The notes: a model not told the origin generated them from the letters alone. A stretch of 64,000 nt of DNA from Triglochin maritima (GCA_963682175.1 OY821777.1:4047501-4111500), one strand, 5' to 3'. Positions 12,457 to 25,899 are shown, counted from the first letter of the stretch. Translations and numbers: made by a program.

Positions 12457-14372
12457 TGTAGGATTTCATGTTTAATTATACATATATAATTTTCGAATTT
12501 TCATGTATAATAAGGATCAATTTTCAATTTTCTAGAATTTATTGCATGCATCGGTTTGTTTTAACAAACTAGTTTCAAAAACTCTATTAAAACAAACATG
12601 AAGGAGCTCCGAAATTCATACCTAGAAGTTCTCTAAAACTTCTCGAAGATTCGGAGACGGTTGGGATGCTCCTCGCTGCGCCGGATGCCTCCGAGTATTC
12701 ACCAAACTCTAAACAAGATCGGAGAGAGGGAAGCTAGTCTCTCAATCTCCGATTGGGTTTAGAATCTAATTACTAACCCCTCTTTAGTTCCCTTTAGAAG
12801 ATGACCTCTGAAGAACTAAAACTAAACTTAAGAATTAAGGAATTTTCGTGGAGAATTATGGAGAGAGATTTTGCATAAGAAAAATAATGAATTAATTAAG
12901 GAGGTAATGAGATAACCTTGTATTTATAGGTTATCTCCAAATTACCTATTCATGTGCAACCTCTTGCCCATGATCCCATGCAAAATTCCATCTAACCATC
13001 CATTATTTATTAATAAATAATATTAACCACGAATTAAATCAATTATGGACCAATTCCATGCATGATCTAATTAATTCTTAAATTAATTCTGCAGAAAACC
13101 GTCTGGACCGGTCGACCGTTACTGTTCATCGGTCGACCGGTACTGTTCATCATGGACCGGTTACTGTTCATCGGTCGACCGGTTACTGTTCATCGGTTGA
13201 CTTTTGCACAGTACTGCAGACTGGTCAAATTTTGGTTTAACCCCTACAAAATTTGACATTTCGGGATTAGTAGTAAATTCACAACTTATGTAACATATTA
13301 TCCTATGTAATGTCAACTCATTACACCCCATAATATTTACATCACATATGAATTTAATTTAGATTCTAATTATGTTATTAATCACAACATAATCTTGATT
13401 TTGCTTGTTCACCCCATGTGTCATATTTTCTACATGAAACCCGACACATCCTTATGAACTCAAAATCCCCATTTCTTGTTTCCCAGTTTTGTGGTGTGAC
13501 CTATGGGAGGATCTAGACTAAGTTGGCAGTGATATTAAGAGCTTAATATCACAAGCTATAAGCGGTATCTAGCTACACATTATAGCTCCCAATTAGTTAG
13601 ATGTCTTAATTCCACTCGAACCAAAACACGATCCATTTAGTGATGGAGTGCACCACTTGTGTCCGTCCCTTGCCTCATGATATTAAGAATACACACAAAG
13701 TAGTATTGTGTCATCTTTGTATTAGTATTCATTTCTTGATCTCTTTAAGCTAGTTATAAATATGTGACTTAACTCAAATCACATTGTGCACATTATAACT
13801 TTGCTTTATCAAGGGGCCCACTAATATCATCACTCAATTAAGAGGGACAATGATAATCTTTTGACTAACTATCTTCTCCAACGAAAGTTATACTTAACCA
13901 ACCGATGCCTTTACACTACACTGATCGATAGTTCAAGACACTGATCTAATTAAGTATTCCTTAAGTGATCAGATATAAGTCTCATATCAAAGGACCAAAG
14001 ACACAGTAAAATATTAATGACACAGAAACACATTTCTATAATATTTTACTTATTAGGTCTATTCAGTATACAAAAGTAATATTTTCCTCTTTTGCATACC
14101 CGTGTCGTCACTCACTTGTAGAGCTACAATGATCTATGACCAACACGACAATCTTAACTCGGTAATTAATGTTCCATGTTAATTACCATGATTGCGAATA
14201 TCTTTTGTTTTATGCAAACCAATATCTTTTAGAGCTCTACGGTTAAGGACCAAGAGCCTCTTCCTTAACACTTCTAAAAGACGAATAATATAAACAAGGA
14301 ACAAAATGATTTCTCATTCAATTCATAATAATTGGCATTTAAAAGTAAAACTTTTAGAACACATTCCCTTCA
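12457..14372 (-). repeat. 3' LTR of the copia element
   Basis: It carries CGGTCGACCG at 13109, 13130 and 13172 with degenerate sites between and after, joined by TTACTGTTCAT spacers. Centres are 21 and 42 bp apart, so the array is phased at about 21 bp. A minus-strand TATAAATA at 12921-12928 marks the promoter, which places the array about 180-270 bp upstream of it, in U3. Confidence 0.92.
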
Positions 14373-15201
14373 ATCTCCCACTTGTTATTAAAGTTTTCTT
14401 TCTCATACATACTCAATGCATAAAACAATAATAACCAGGGTAACCTTCTTAAATCACCTATCAAGCCAATCCACATGGACCCTCGGATCCATGGACTCGA
14501 AATATATTTCGTCTCTTAGCTTGGTATGAAGGTTTGTTGAATGGATCAGTTGTGCCACTGTTGTGTCCACCTATTTATTTATTTTGTCTTTCGTTGGTGG
14601 TTGAGTTAGCTGTAGTGATATTACTCCTAACTACACTAGCTCATACCTCCACCTTCGATAATGATGACGCATCATCACTCCAACCTCTTATTGTCTAGAA
14701 TTCCTATAAGAATTGCATCAAAACAACCCTCGGCTATTTTCTCCTTTGTCTTCCATAAACAAGAACCTTATCTTTAGTCCGGTTAAGGTACTTCAGAATA
14801 TTCTTGACCACAATCCTACGATTAGGACTTGCGTTGGATTGGTGACCACTTGTCACGTTTAGAGCATACGAGATATTGAGCCTTGTGCAAGTCATTGTGT
14901 ACATGGTCCTTCCTTTTGCCGAAGCATAAGGGATACCTTCATGTACTCAAAGTCTTTGTGTGATTGAGCACATTGAGACTTCTTGAGTTGCACACCTATA
15001 CTCATACTTATTGGCATATTGTCCATATCGGAATTGTTCACCCTGAACATTTCAAAGACCTTGTCAATGTATGCACGTTGACTGAAGCCAATGAGTCTAC
15101 GGGATGTATCTCAATGTATCTTGATTTTCAAGATAGGTTGAGCCTCATCCTTTTCTTTTCATTGAAATGCCGATTTCAATGAAATTTCTCGTTTGCTAAT
15201 G

Positions 15202-15662
15202 CTAAGGTATATGATTGCTCATGAGCAATATGTCATCGACATATAAGATCAGAAGTACTACATGACTCCCACTAATCTCCTTGTATATACAAGGTACTCC
15301 TTTACTTTGAATGAAGTGAATTTTCTTCACCTCTTCGTCAAAGCGTTTGTTCCAACTCCTCGATGCTTGTTTCAATCTACAAATGGATTCTCGAAACTTG
15401 CATTTCTTCTCGCTACTATTTGGATCATCAAAACCTTGAGGTTGTACCATGTACATATCCTCCTCCAAGTTCCTGTTTAAGGAACGCCATTTTGATATCC
15501 ATTTTCCATATCCCACAATTGTGAAATGCGGTAATAGTGAGCATAATCCGAATAGATTTTAATATGGCAACTTCTCAAAAATTTCATCAAAGTCAATTTC
15601 TTGAATTTGAGTATAACTTTTGCTACAAGCCTTGCTTTGCAGGTTGTCAAATTACTATCCAT
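15202..15662 (-). pseudogene. Copia reverse transcriptase remnants
   Basis: Two overlapping frames: 15477-15662 with CKARLVAK, and 15202-15516 with MVQPQGF, CRLKQASRSWN and the catalytic LYVDDILL. Frame changes separate them, and the expected RNase H downstream (14373-15200) is not readable. Known copia RT order is preserved, so this is eroded pol rather than a foreign fragment. Confidence 0.8.
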
Positions 15663-16583
15663 GTCTATCTTCCTCCTAAAAGCTCATTTATACCAAATGA
15701 TATTTTCTCTTGAGGAAGGCAAATCAAGTTATACACTCAATTATCATACATGGATTCTATTTCGGATTTTATGGCCTTGAGCCATAGTTTGGAGTCTTCC
15801 CTTACCATTGCTTCTTGGAAGGTCGAGGGATCTTTGGTATCTAGTACCATGATCTCATGAAGTCCCACATACTTATTGGGTTTCTTCCTTTACCTCGTCG
15901 ACCTTCTCAATTCTTTTGGTTCTTCTCGCGTCTCTCGAACTTCTTCCACAATTTCTTGAGGAATAGGTTCATGTTCGACTCTCGAACGCACACTAGGTGA
16001 GGATGATTGAGATTCTCTCACAATTTCTTGTAAGGATCTCTCGCTCATGCTCCCACTAACCAAATGAATCTCGGTTGGACCTTCATGATTTTGAATGCAA
16101 CATTCACATCATGATCTTGTAGAGTATCTTGAGTTTCCTCAAGCTCAACTCTACTCCCACTACTTTTCTCTCTTTTCCAGAAATTCCAGAAAAACCATAT
16201 CTCTCTCTACAATCTTTCGATTGGAGGTGATATACCAAAAGTAGTATCCTCTTGTCACACGAGGACAACCTATAAAGAAGCACTTATCCGCTTTTGGTTG
16301 AAGCTTGGTCGACATCAATTTCTCGACGTAGACCTCACAACCCCAAATCTTGAGAAAGTTGAGCTTAGGTGTCTTTCAATTCCATAGCTCATAAACCATT
16401 TTCTCCACGGATTTGGATGGAACATTATTTAGTGAGTTTGTCATTATTTGTAGTGCATAATTCAAAAGTAAATCGGCAATTTAAATTGACTCATTATTGA
16501 TCGAACCATGTCGAGTAATATCCTATTCCTACTTTAGGAATGAGTCAAATTAGGTATTCTAAGCACTCACCCCTACGAACCTT

Positions 16584-17253
16584 TCATAGAGACTCGATAT
16601 TCTTGTTGAGTCGGTTCACTACTTCATCCTCGAATTCCTCGAACTTGTCAAAGAATTCACTTTTGCTTCCCATTAGACAAATATAGCCATAATGACTATA
16701 GTTGTCTGTGAACAAAATGAAGTACCTTAAACTGTCTCTTGCACTTGTACTTATCGGACCACATACATTAGAATGTATCATATCCAATTAGTTGTTCGTT
16801 TTCGTTCCTTTCTTCTTGAAAAGTCTCTTGGTCATTTATTTGACCAATCCGATAGTGCTACAAGATTGTATCATTCACGTGAGTTATCTTAGTTTCTCTT
16901 TTGTTATTGTTTGTTTGAGTTTGTTTATTATTTATTTCAAGCAAATAGAAATCATTCTATATGAATGTATTTGCATAGAAAATTCCATTCTTCGATATAG
17001 ACAAGCAAGAATTAAAATATTTATTAAAATTTATCCATATCTAAAACTTGATACAGAAATGTTCTTGCTAATCGAAGGCATATAACAAACATTCTTCAAA
17101 GCATAAATTTAAATCACTAGACCATTGAAGCTCCATAGAATCTTGTACAATCGCAGTGATGGTTGTACTATTTCCAATCTTCAATATCATCTCGTTCTCC
17201 ACGAGTTCCTTCCTATCCTTCAATAGCTGCACATCAAAATTATGTGAGCACAA
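16584..17253 (-). pseudogene. Copia protease-end and integrase remnants
   Basis: 17068-17253 resembles the protease-integrase linker (QLLKDRKELVENE, LKIGNSTTI). 16584-16787 resembles the start of the integrase core (DMIHSNVCGPIS, FILFTDNYSHYGYI). The two are in different frames with sequence lost between them; the catalytic integrase core is incomplete. Confidence 0.75.
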
Positions 17254-18191
17254 GATCCGGTAACCATTACCAAATCAAGGATAGAGGTGATTAAATTTAT
17301 CTCAATAACAAACATACCTATGGCGCTTCTCGGGCGCCTACGTTCAATCATCCCATTTTCAAGGTCTTCCTTGTACTTGGGGCAATTCGGTCGGATGTGT
17401 CCCTTTTCACTGCAGTGAAAGCACTCCGTGTTGGGAGTTGGAGATTTGAAAGATTTCCCCCTTGAGGCACTCCCATGAGTACCTCCTACTCCCTTGCTCT
17501 TGATTGACGTATCTTTGGTAAATTTGCCTTTACCTTTGTTGATCTTTTTGCTCTTCTTATGGATAGCAAGGACCTCATGGTCCCTACTCTTGCCCATATC
17601 AACTTCAGCCGTTTTGAGAGCGTTGTGAAGCTCCTCAAGACTCACCCCTTTTTCACGCACATGATAGTGCATCACAAAATCCTTAAAGGACGGGGCTAGA
17701 GAGCCAAGAATTAGATCTTCGGTAATGTCCACTGGCATTGGAGAAGAGAGCTTCGACAATTTCTCAAGGTATCCTTGCATCGTGAGAAAATGCATAGATA
17801 CCGATGTTCCCTCCACCATATGGCACCTTGTGAGTGCGATGGTGGTCTTATAGCGTTCCTTTCGGGCACTATCCATGAACATCTTTGTTAGAGCCTCCAT
17901 GGTCTTCCTGGGTTTTGAATCCAAGTATTTCGCTTGAAGCGAGTCACCCATGGATGCTAGTATAAGACCGTGAACTTGGTTCTCTTGGTCTTCCCACTTG
18001 GCTATCGCCTCTTTCTTTTTATCGGTTGCCTTCTCATTTAATTTTGGGATTTCACCATCCAAAATATGAGATAGTTTTTCAAACCTCAACACGATATTAA
18101 GATTGAGTTGCCATTTCATGAAGTTTGAGCCATCATTTTGCAAAGGGTTCTTTTCGATCATAGATCGCACAATTGGTTGGATATTTGACAT
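17220..18191 (-). CDS. Copia gag (UBN2-type) running into broken protease
   Basis: The chosen start is the ATG at 18191 (MSNIQPIV). The reading frame is open further upstream, but that is leader. Residues resemble the UBN2 gag family (NFMKWQLNLNIVL, ILASMGDSLQ, SMHFLTMQGYLEKL, SLEELHNALKTAE), followed by a CCHC knuckle, CFHCSEKGHIRPNC. Past the knuckle the frame passes a degenerate protease motif, where the usual D-T-G reads VTG (catalytic Asp lost), and stops. Gag itself has no visible break, so the element may still supply particles or be packaged by relatives. Confidence 0.8.
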   Translation of the reverse strand: MSNIQPIVRSMIEKNPLQNDGSNFMKWQLNLNIVLRFEKLSHILDGEIPKLNEKATDKKKEAIAKWEDQENQVHGLILASMGDSLQAKYLDSKPRKTMEALTKMFMDSARKERYKTTIALTRCHMVEGTSVSMHFLTMQGYLEKLSKLSSPMPVDITEDLILGSLAPSFKDFVMHYHVREKGVSLEELHNALKTAEVDMGKSRDHEVLAIHKKSKKINKGKGKFTKDTSIKSKGVGGTHGSASRGKSFKSPTPNTECFHCSEKGHIRPNCPKYKEDLENGMIERRRPRSAIGMFVIEINLITSILDLVMVTGSCAHIILMCSY

Positions 18192-19685
18192 TTCTACAAA
18201 ATAAATTATATAGGTTTTAATGCCAATTTTATGTTTTAATACATACATACATATATATATCGAATATGATGTAAATACTGCAAATAAAATCTTGCCCGTA
18301 AATGCAGTAATCCAAGATCCCATCAATTGTAATATAGACTAGCTAAGGGCTATCGAATACATTACAATATCAAGGTAAGAAAAACATTTTCTAATCACAA
18401 CCTTTTTGAATTTTAGCAACATTTAGCATCTTCAAACTTTTGTGACTCTTGTCGTTTTAATTATGAGGGAATACGACCTATCCTCGCAAGAAAAACTTTT
18501 TCCCAAAACCGAGCGAGGGCTCTAGGTAATGTTAAGAAAACTTATTTTCATTTGATACGAGATACGTTTATCTATTGTATTCACAACTAAACATACTTGG
18601 GGTTCACTAGGGTGAAACACACCTCATATATTTAATTGTGGCACAACAACAGACAACCTTTATATCTCCCACTATTCCCAAAGATAGAGGGAGCTATCTC
18701 CCGCTAAGGGCGAGCAGAGTATCCCTCGATCAATGGCTGCTAGTGGATGAAATAAGAAGGAAAAATTAATCTTAATTTTTGTCGGACAATTTCATTTATC
18801 AACATGTGATTTTGAATTTTAGTTTATCATGCATATTAAAATTTATACACATCCTAACATTCACCATTCATCACATGCATAGCAGAAATTATAAAAACAG
18901 AAATTAAACATTCACACAATCCATATCGCGTGAGTTTATATGTTCCCTTTGATCCTTGATCTTCGATCCCTGATCCTCGATCCTCGATCAATACGCTATT
19001 CGGCGACTTCCTCTTGCACCGGAGATGTAGATTTTACAGAAAAATAAACATACTCCTCACATTCGATAAAAACAAACTAGTGCAAGTCCTATGTAAAAAC
19101 CTCTCACATGCAAATGCAATTCTAAAGATAGAAAATAGAGAATATGGCTTTTACATACATAAGCCCCTGTATAATAATAATTACATACATTTGTAGTGTC
19201 TGATTTGGAACATATAAACTCACAATCCTGCAAAGCAACTCAAGCATCCATGCACGCAATATCGCTATAAACTATATATTCCAGTTTATCAATCATCTAG
19301 AATCCCAAACAATTCTTTGAAAAACATTTTGAAATCCATTAAAAACGTTTTTCATCCATCCATAGTTCAAAAAATAATTTTGAACCGCTGTCCATCCAAT
19401 TTCCAATGGAAAGATGAACGCAGTTTTTCGGTTTTGTTGATTCTCTTACAAAATAATCGTTTATACTTAAAACGAAATTATTGCAAGTTAGACTTATGTC
19501 TAAATCATAATTCTAATAATTACATGGCATGTTTTAAACCACTTAAAACATTCAAAACGAATTATTACAAAGAATTATTTCAGCAAAACATTTAAAGACC
19601 GAAAAACGGGAAAAACGAATTGTTCGAACCCTAGATGGTAAACTAAATTTATTTACAGCCTTAAATCATTAGAAAATTGAACCTG
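18192..19685 (-). other. Copia 5' leader between PBS and gag
   Basis: 1.5 kb of AT-rich untranslated leader. No convincing ORF on either strand. Confidence 0.6.
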
Positions 19686-19698
19686 GCTCTGATACCAC

Positions 19699-21614
19699 TG
19701 TAGGATTTCATGTTTAATTATACATATATAATTTTCGAATTTTCATGTATAATAAGGATCAATTTTCAATTTTCTAGAATTTATTGCATGCATCGGTTTG
19801 TTTTAACAAACTAGTTTCAAAAACTCTATTAAAACAAACATGAAGGAGCTCCGAAATTCATACCTAGAAGTTCTCTAAAACTTCTCGAAGATTCGGAGAC
19901 GGTTGGGATGCTCCTCGCTGCGCCGGATGCCTCCGAGTATTCACCAAACTCTAAACAAGATCGGAGAGAGGGAAGCTAGTCTCTCAATCTCCGATTGGGT
20001 TTAGAATCTAATTACTAACCCCTCTTTAGTTCCCTTTAGAAGATGACCTCTGAAGAACTAAAACTAAACTTAAGAATTAAGGAATTTTCGTGGAGAATTA
20101 TGGAGAGAGATTTTGCATAAGAAAAATAATGAATTAATTAAGGAGGTAATGAGATAACCTTGTATTTATAGGTTATCTCCAAATTACCTATTCATGTGCA
20201 ACCTCTTGCCCATGATCCCATGCAAAATTCCATCTAACCATCCATTATTTATTAATAAATAATATTAACCACGAATTAAATCAATTATGGACCAATTCCA
20301 TGCATGATCTAATTAATTCTTAAATTAATTCTGCAGAAAACCGTCTGGACCGGTCGACCGTTACTGTTCATCGGTCGACCGGTACTGTTCATCATGGACC
20401 GGTTACTGTTCATCGGTCGACCGGTTACTGTTCATCGGTTGACTTTTGCACAGTACTGCAGACTGGTCAAATTTTGGTTTAACCCCTACAAAATTTGACA
20501 TTTCGGGATTAGTAGTAAATTCACAACTTATGTAACATATTATCCTATGTAATGTCAACTCATTACACCCCATAATATTTACATCACATATGAATTTAAT
20601 TTAGATTCTAATTATGTTATTAATCACAACATAATCTTGATTTTGCTTGTTCACCCCATGTGTCATATTTTCTACATGAAACCCGACACATCCTTATGAA
20701 CTCAAAATCCCCATTTCTTGTTTCCCAGTTTTGTGGTGTGACCTATGGGAGGATCTAGACTAAGTTGGCAGTGATATTAAGAGCTTAATATCACAAGCTA
20801 TAAGCGGTATCTAGCTACACATTATAGCTCCCAATTAGTTAGATGTCTTAATTCCACTCGAACCAAAACACGATCCATTTAGTGATGGAGTGCACCACTT
20901 GTGTCCGTCCCTTGCCTCATGATATTAAGAATACACACAAAGTAGTATTGTGTCATCTTTGTATTAGTATTCATTTCTTGATCTCTTTAAGCTAGTTATA
21001 AATATGTGACTTAACTCAAATCACATTGTGCACATTATAACTTTGCTTTATCAAGGGGCCCACTAATATCATCACTCAATTAAGAGGGACAATGATAATC
21101 TTTTGACTAACTATCTTCTCCAACGAAAGTTATACTTAACCAACCGATGCCTTTACACTACACTGATCGATAGTTCAAGACACTGATCTAATTAAGTATT
21201 CCTTAAGTGATCAGATATAAGTCTCATATCAAAGGACCAAAGACACAGTAAAATATTAATGACACAGAAACACATTTCTATAATATTTTACTTATTAGGT
21301 CTATTCAGTATACAAAAGTAATATTTTCCTCTTTTGCATACCCGTGTCGTCACTCACTTGTAGAGCTACAATGATCTATGACCAACACGACAATCTTAAC
21401 TCGGTAATTAATGTTCCATGTTAATTACCATGATTGCGAATATCTTTTGTTTTATGCAAACCAATATCTTTTAGAGCTCTACGGTTAAGGACCAAGAGCC
21501 TCTTCCTTAACACTTCTAAAAGACGAATAACATAAACAAGGAACAAAATGATTTCTCATTCAATTCATAATAATTGGCATTTAAAAGTAAAACTTTTAGA
21601 ACACATTCCCTTCA
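19699..21614 (-). repeat. 5' LTR of the copia element
   Basis: Same 1916-bp sequence as 12457-14372 apart from one base seen. The promoter TATAAATA lies at 20163-20170 (minus). The phased CGGTCGACCG array lies at about 20351-20444, upstream of it in the sense direction. Confidence 0.92.
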
Positions 21615-21659
21615 GAACCAACCGTGAGACAGTCTGCGGCTCCACCCGAAGCCCAGCAA

Positions 21660-23570
21660 TCATTGCTCCCTCTGTACCCTTGTGAACGATCTCCACTCTG
21701 ACAAAGCCTCGAGTAGCCTCCACTCCTGGATGCACAGACTCGCAACAGAAACCTCCACCTTCCTGCTCAGCGCGTCTGCAACCGAATTCGCCTTCCCCGG
21801 ATGATAGGAAATGGTGAAGTTGTAGTCCTTAATGAACTCAAGCCATCTGCGCTGCCTCATATTCAACTCATTCTGCGAGAACAGATACTTCAGACTCTGA
21901 TGATCGGTGAAGACCTCGAACTGCTCGCCATACAGATAGTGCCGCCAGGTCTTCAACGCATGAACTACCGCCGCCAACTCCAGATCATGAGTAGGGTAGT
22001 TCTTCTCGTGCACCTTCAGCTGCCTCGAAGCGTATGCGACCACCTTCCCGTGCTGCATCAGAATACAACCCAAACCAATCCCTGATGCATCGCTGTATAT
22101 CACAAAGCCTCCACTGCCACTCGGTAGAGTCAGAACAGGTGCTGTCGTCAATCGCTTCTTCAGCTCCTGGAAGCTGTCCTCGCACTTCTGGGACCAAACG
22201 AACTTGACGCCCTTCTGCGTCAACGCTGTCAGCGGCGATGCAAGTCTGGAGAAATCCTGGATGAACCGTCTGTAATACCCTGCCAGTCCCACAAAACTCA
22301 TGATCTCTGTCACGCTCCTCGGGGCTCTCCACTGAGTCACTGCCTCGACCTTAGCCGGATCCACTGAAATCCCATCTGCTGACACAATATGCCCCAGAAA
22401 AGCCACCTGATCCAACCAAAATTCACACTTCGTGTACTTGGCATAAAGCTGCTGATCTCTCAAGATGCCAAGCACAATCCTCAGGTGCTCTCGATGCTGC
22501 TCCCTGTCAGGCGAGTACACCAAGATGTCATCCACGAACACCACGACAAATCTGTCGAGGTACGGCTGGAAGGTCATATTCATCAGATCCATGAATGTGG
22601 CAAGCGCATTCGTCAGTCCAAAAGGCATCACCAAGAACTCGTAGTGGCCGTACCGCGTCCTGAAGGCTGTCTTCTGAACATCTGCCTCCCTGATCCGCAA
22701 CTGGTGATAACCCGAACGCATATCGATCTTCGAGAACACTCTCGCCGTCTGCAACTGATCAAACAAATCATCAATCCTGGGTAAAGGGTACCGGTTCCGA
22801 ACGGTAACCTTATTCAGCATCCTGTAGTCAATGCACATCCGCAACGATCCATCCTTCTTCTTCACGAAGAGCACATGCGCTCCCCATGGAGAAACACTCG
22901 GTCGAATGAACCCGGACTCCATCAACTCCTGCAACTGCTTCTTCAGCTCTGTCAACTCAGCAGGTGCCATCCGATAAGGTGCCTTCGACTGAGGTGTCGT
23001 ACCCGCAACCAACTCGATGCTGAACTCGATCTCTCGGTGCGGCGGTAACGCTGGAATCTCTGCTGGAAACACATCCGGGAACTCCTGCACTATCTCGATA
23101 TCCTCCAGCCTCCTCGTCTCAGGATCAGGAACTACCAGCGTGGCCACAAACGCTCTGCATCCCTGTTGTATCAGTCTCTGTGCCTTAACCGCAGACACAA
23201 TCAGACGACCCCCTCTGCTCCTCGCACCTCTGATCAGAACATCTGGCACGCCCTCCATCGGAATCAGGATCTTCTTCTCAGGGCAAAAGACTCGCACGTC
23301 ATACTGTGACAACCAGTCCATCCCCAGTATGACGTCGAAGTCCACCATCGGTAACAAGACCAGATCTGCCGAAAAATCATGGTCTCCCGAAGCAACTGTG
23401 GTGCCGGGGAAAAAGCTCCCCACAGAGCCCACCTCACCCATGGGCGTGCTGACCTCCAACACATCAGTCAGCAGCACAGGGGTCCGACCCAACTCGCCAG
23501 CAAACTTCTCCGAAATGAAGGAGTGAGTGGCGCCGCAAACAAACAACACAAACATCAGCCATGAATGCAT
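21660..23570 (-). pseudogene. Gypsy 1 protease-RT-RNase H (5'-truncated pol)
   Basis: 636 residues. The retropepsin motif reads FVCGATHSF instead of FDCGATHSF, so the catalytic Asp is lost at the gag-deletion junction. RT follows ([20 protein letters not shown]), then RNase H ([25 protein letters not shown]). A 1-nt deletion near 21673 relative to element 2 shifts the frame at [12 protein letters not shown], just before the nested copia. LTNALATF replaces LTNAPAAF, another sign of decay. Confidence 0.9.
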
Positions 23571-23641
23571 GCTAAAAGATAAAATGCATGAATCCTATTA
23601 CTACAAGGGTGATTTCATTGGGAACCACATAGGAATCGACC

Positions 23642-23653
23642 GCTCTGATACCA
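23642..23653 (-). other. Primer binding site of gypsy 1
   Basis: TGGTATCAGAGC on minus, complementary to the 3' end of plant initiator tRNA-Met, 3 nt from the 5' LTR. Confidence 0.9.
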
Positions 23654-23656
23654 AAT

Positions 23657-25899
23657 TGTAACATCCCGAAAAAGCGGAAAATTTAAAAATTCATAATCAA
23701 GACACAGGAACTCAACAATCAAAGACGGGACTGTTACTTCTCATAAAAAATAGCGGTGCACCAAAATTACATCAGAGTTTGTCAAATAATACATGATTAC
23801 AACAAAACGACGACAGAAGATAGAACGTAATCATGCCGACCTCAGCGGTCCGAGAAGAGGATCCGACTCCAAAATGCGCGTGCCCGCCGATCACCACCCA
23901 ACTGGACCTACTGCGGTCCTGAAAATATAAACAACAATGCCTGAGTTTCCAGAAGGAAACCCTATATGCCAACTCACCTACATGCATGCATTACATAATG
24001 AACCTATCATACTAGTATCATGTCATGGCATCGACAGAAAGGAAAACAGTTCCCCCGAAGGGTAAAACAGGACGTCAGTCCGACAATCAACAACGAGTCT
24101 CCCGAGGAGACCTACTGCAGGCACATGCAGCCTTACAGCACGCGACATCGCACCCCCCACACGCAGCTACACTACTCAAGGGTTCGGCAGGGAGCCTCTG
24201 TCACGCCTGCGCGCCGATAGAATACAGATCTGCAAATCCCAGTGGTCGGAGCCACAGGGACCAACGGGGCCGTCGCCCGGAAGGTATAACAACAACATCT
24301 TGGTAGGTGCCCAGCCGAGGAAAACAACATAGCCGGCACACCCTCGGCCCAACAATCATCATCGCCGGCACAACCTCGGCGGCATCACCGGCACAGCATC
24401 GGTGGTCCATCACAACAGTCCGGCACAGCATCGGACAGATCTAGACCGAAGTCTGCCAGGTCATCGAGCTCCTCGAGCCGCAAACACCAACCGCGCCGCT
24501 ATAAAAGCATGGCAGCGACCTCCGTAGCCCGTGGGCCGGTAGTCACCTCACCCAACGCCAGTTGCGTGCCCGCACAACATCAACACTGGGATCCGCGATC
24601 CCTCAGGCCTGTTATACTACAAAGTGCCAACAATCATCTCAAAAGTCACGGTCCATACATGGAGGTGACGCGTCCCGAACACCCACACTCTTCCCAACGG
24701 CGGTCCCTGGGCAGGCACGCATCACGCGCCCACCGTCACCTCTCGGCTCATGCACAAGGCGAGGACACGGGTTTCCGTGGACAAAGTTGGCGTTCAAAAA
24801 GGGAACCAGGAATTCTGTTCTGGGCCCGAACGGTCGACCGGAAGAGGTGATTCGGTCGACCGTACTCCTAAAACGGTCTACCGCTGCGCTCAAACAAAAC
24901 CCCACAACGGTCAAACAAAGGTCTAAAACCGGTCGACCGAACGAGGTCAAAATCCGGAGTTTTGTCAACATTAAATTCAACTCTATCGGTCGACCGACTC
25001 AGGGGTCTCGGTCGACCGAAAACAGACAGGGTCAACCTATTATTCTAAGTCATATAATCGGTCGAACGCAAACCTCCAACGGTCGAACAACAAACGATCG
25101 GTCGAACGTCACATGAAATTGGTCGAACAAATCATGCAAAACTAACAGGTACACTTAAGTTCCGGTCGAACACAACAAGGACCGGTCGACCGACAACAGG
25201 TAGAAAAATCCCAACTCACCAGCAATAATGCACTACCGGTCGACCGCCCCAAGGCATCGTTCGACCGGTGAAGGTTAAAGTCGGGCAAACAGTGCTAAAA
25301 CGCTCGACCGCCCGAAGGATCCGGTCGACCGTTGGTCGTCTTCAACCTCGCGCCAGCCGAGGTTTTACGAAGAAACGTGTCGCCGGAGAGGTCTCTGACC
25401 TCCCCCGACTCGACCAACGCATCCCTCACATGAGGGTCAACAAACAAACCACACTAAGGAGCGGCATACCTCTCAAGATGACGAAGATCCACCGGAGCCT
25501 CGCTCGCGCAACGTCGCCTCCGGAGATCTCGTCGTGCTCTAACTCCGCACCTCGAAATCACGACCTCATCGTCTTCCTCGCTAGCTGCTGCAACCACACG
25601 TCGGAGCTCCGCTGGGCTGGGTTGCCGAAAAACATGGAGAGGAGTTGTGGCTAAGGAGGGAGAGAGAAAAGAAGTGAGGTGAATGCTTCCTTCTACCTTA
25701 AATAGCCCAACACCTACACCCCCTTCATCCCTCCATCACACGCTCACCCTACCTCCATCACGTCACCACCACTCCACCACACATCAAACATACCCTATCA
25801 CATCACCATCACTTGACATGCACCCAAGCCTCCCATGCCTAACACCATACTTCTCCAAAGCAAAACATTAAATCTTTAAACAATGATCGAGATATTACA
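23657..25899 (-). repeat. 5' LTR of gypsy element 1 (2243 bp)
   Basis: Matches 8733-10999 except scattered substitutions, one extra C near its start, and a 25-bp deletion inside the palindrome array near 24860, where two CGGTCGACCG copies have collapsed into one. The remaining palindromes lie at about 24829-25332. Confidence 0.92.

Larger units (their letters stand above)
12457..21614 (-). mobile_element. Nested Ty1/copia LTR retrotransposon, 9158 bp
   Basis: Flanked by GAACC at 12452-12456 and 21615-21619. Both LTRs are 1916 bp (12457-14372 and 19699-21614) and run TGTAGGATTTC...CCCTTCA on +. PBS 19686-19697 (TGGTATCAGAGC, initiator tRNA-Met) lies 1 nt inside the 5' LTR. The polypurine tract AAGTGGGAGA abuts the other LTR. 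I saw one LTR difference (T/C at 14290 versus 21532), which implies very recent insertion. The internal region (14373-19698) has an intact-looking gag but a short, broken pol. Confidence 0.95.
8733..25899 (-). mobile_element. Ty3/gypsy chromovirus 1 (Tekay/Del-like), defective, with nested copia
   Basis: Bounded by GGGGA at 8728-8732 and 25900-25904, an exact 5-bp target duplication. It reads on the minus strand: 5' LTR 23657-25899, PBS 23642-23653 (TGGTATCAGAGC, initiator tRNA-Met), protease-RT-RNase H, nested copia, integrase-chromodomain, 3' LTR 8733-10999. Gag is absent: compared with the copy at 35914-44890, about 1.1 kb covering gag and the start of protease is missing near 23550. LTRs differ in length (2243 and 2267 bp). 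It cannot transpose autonomously. Confidence 0.93.

Noticed and set aside
8733..25899. A possible second full-length gypsy element starting at the left LTR
   Set aside because: The matching GGGGA duplication at 8728 and 25900 and the split pol show one element interrupted by copia.
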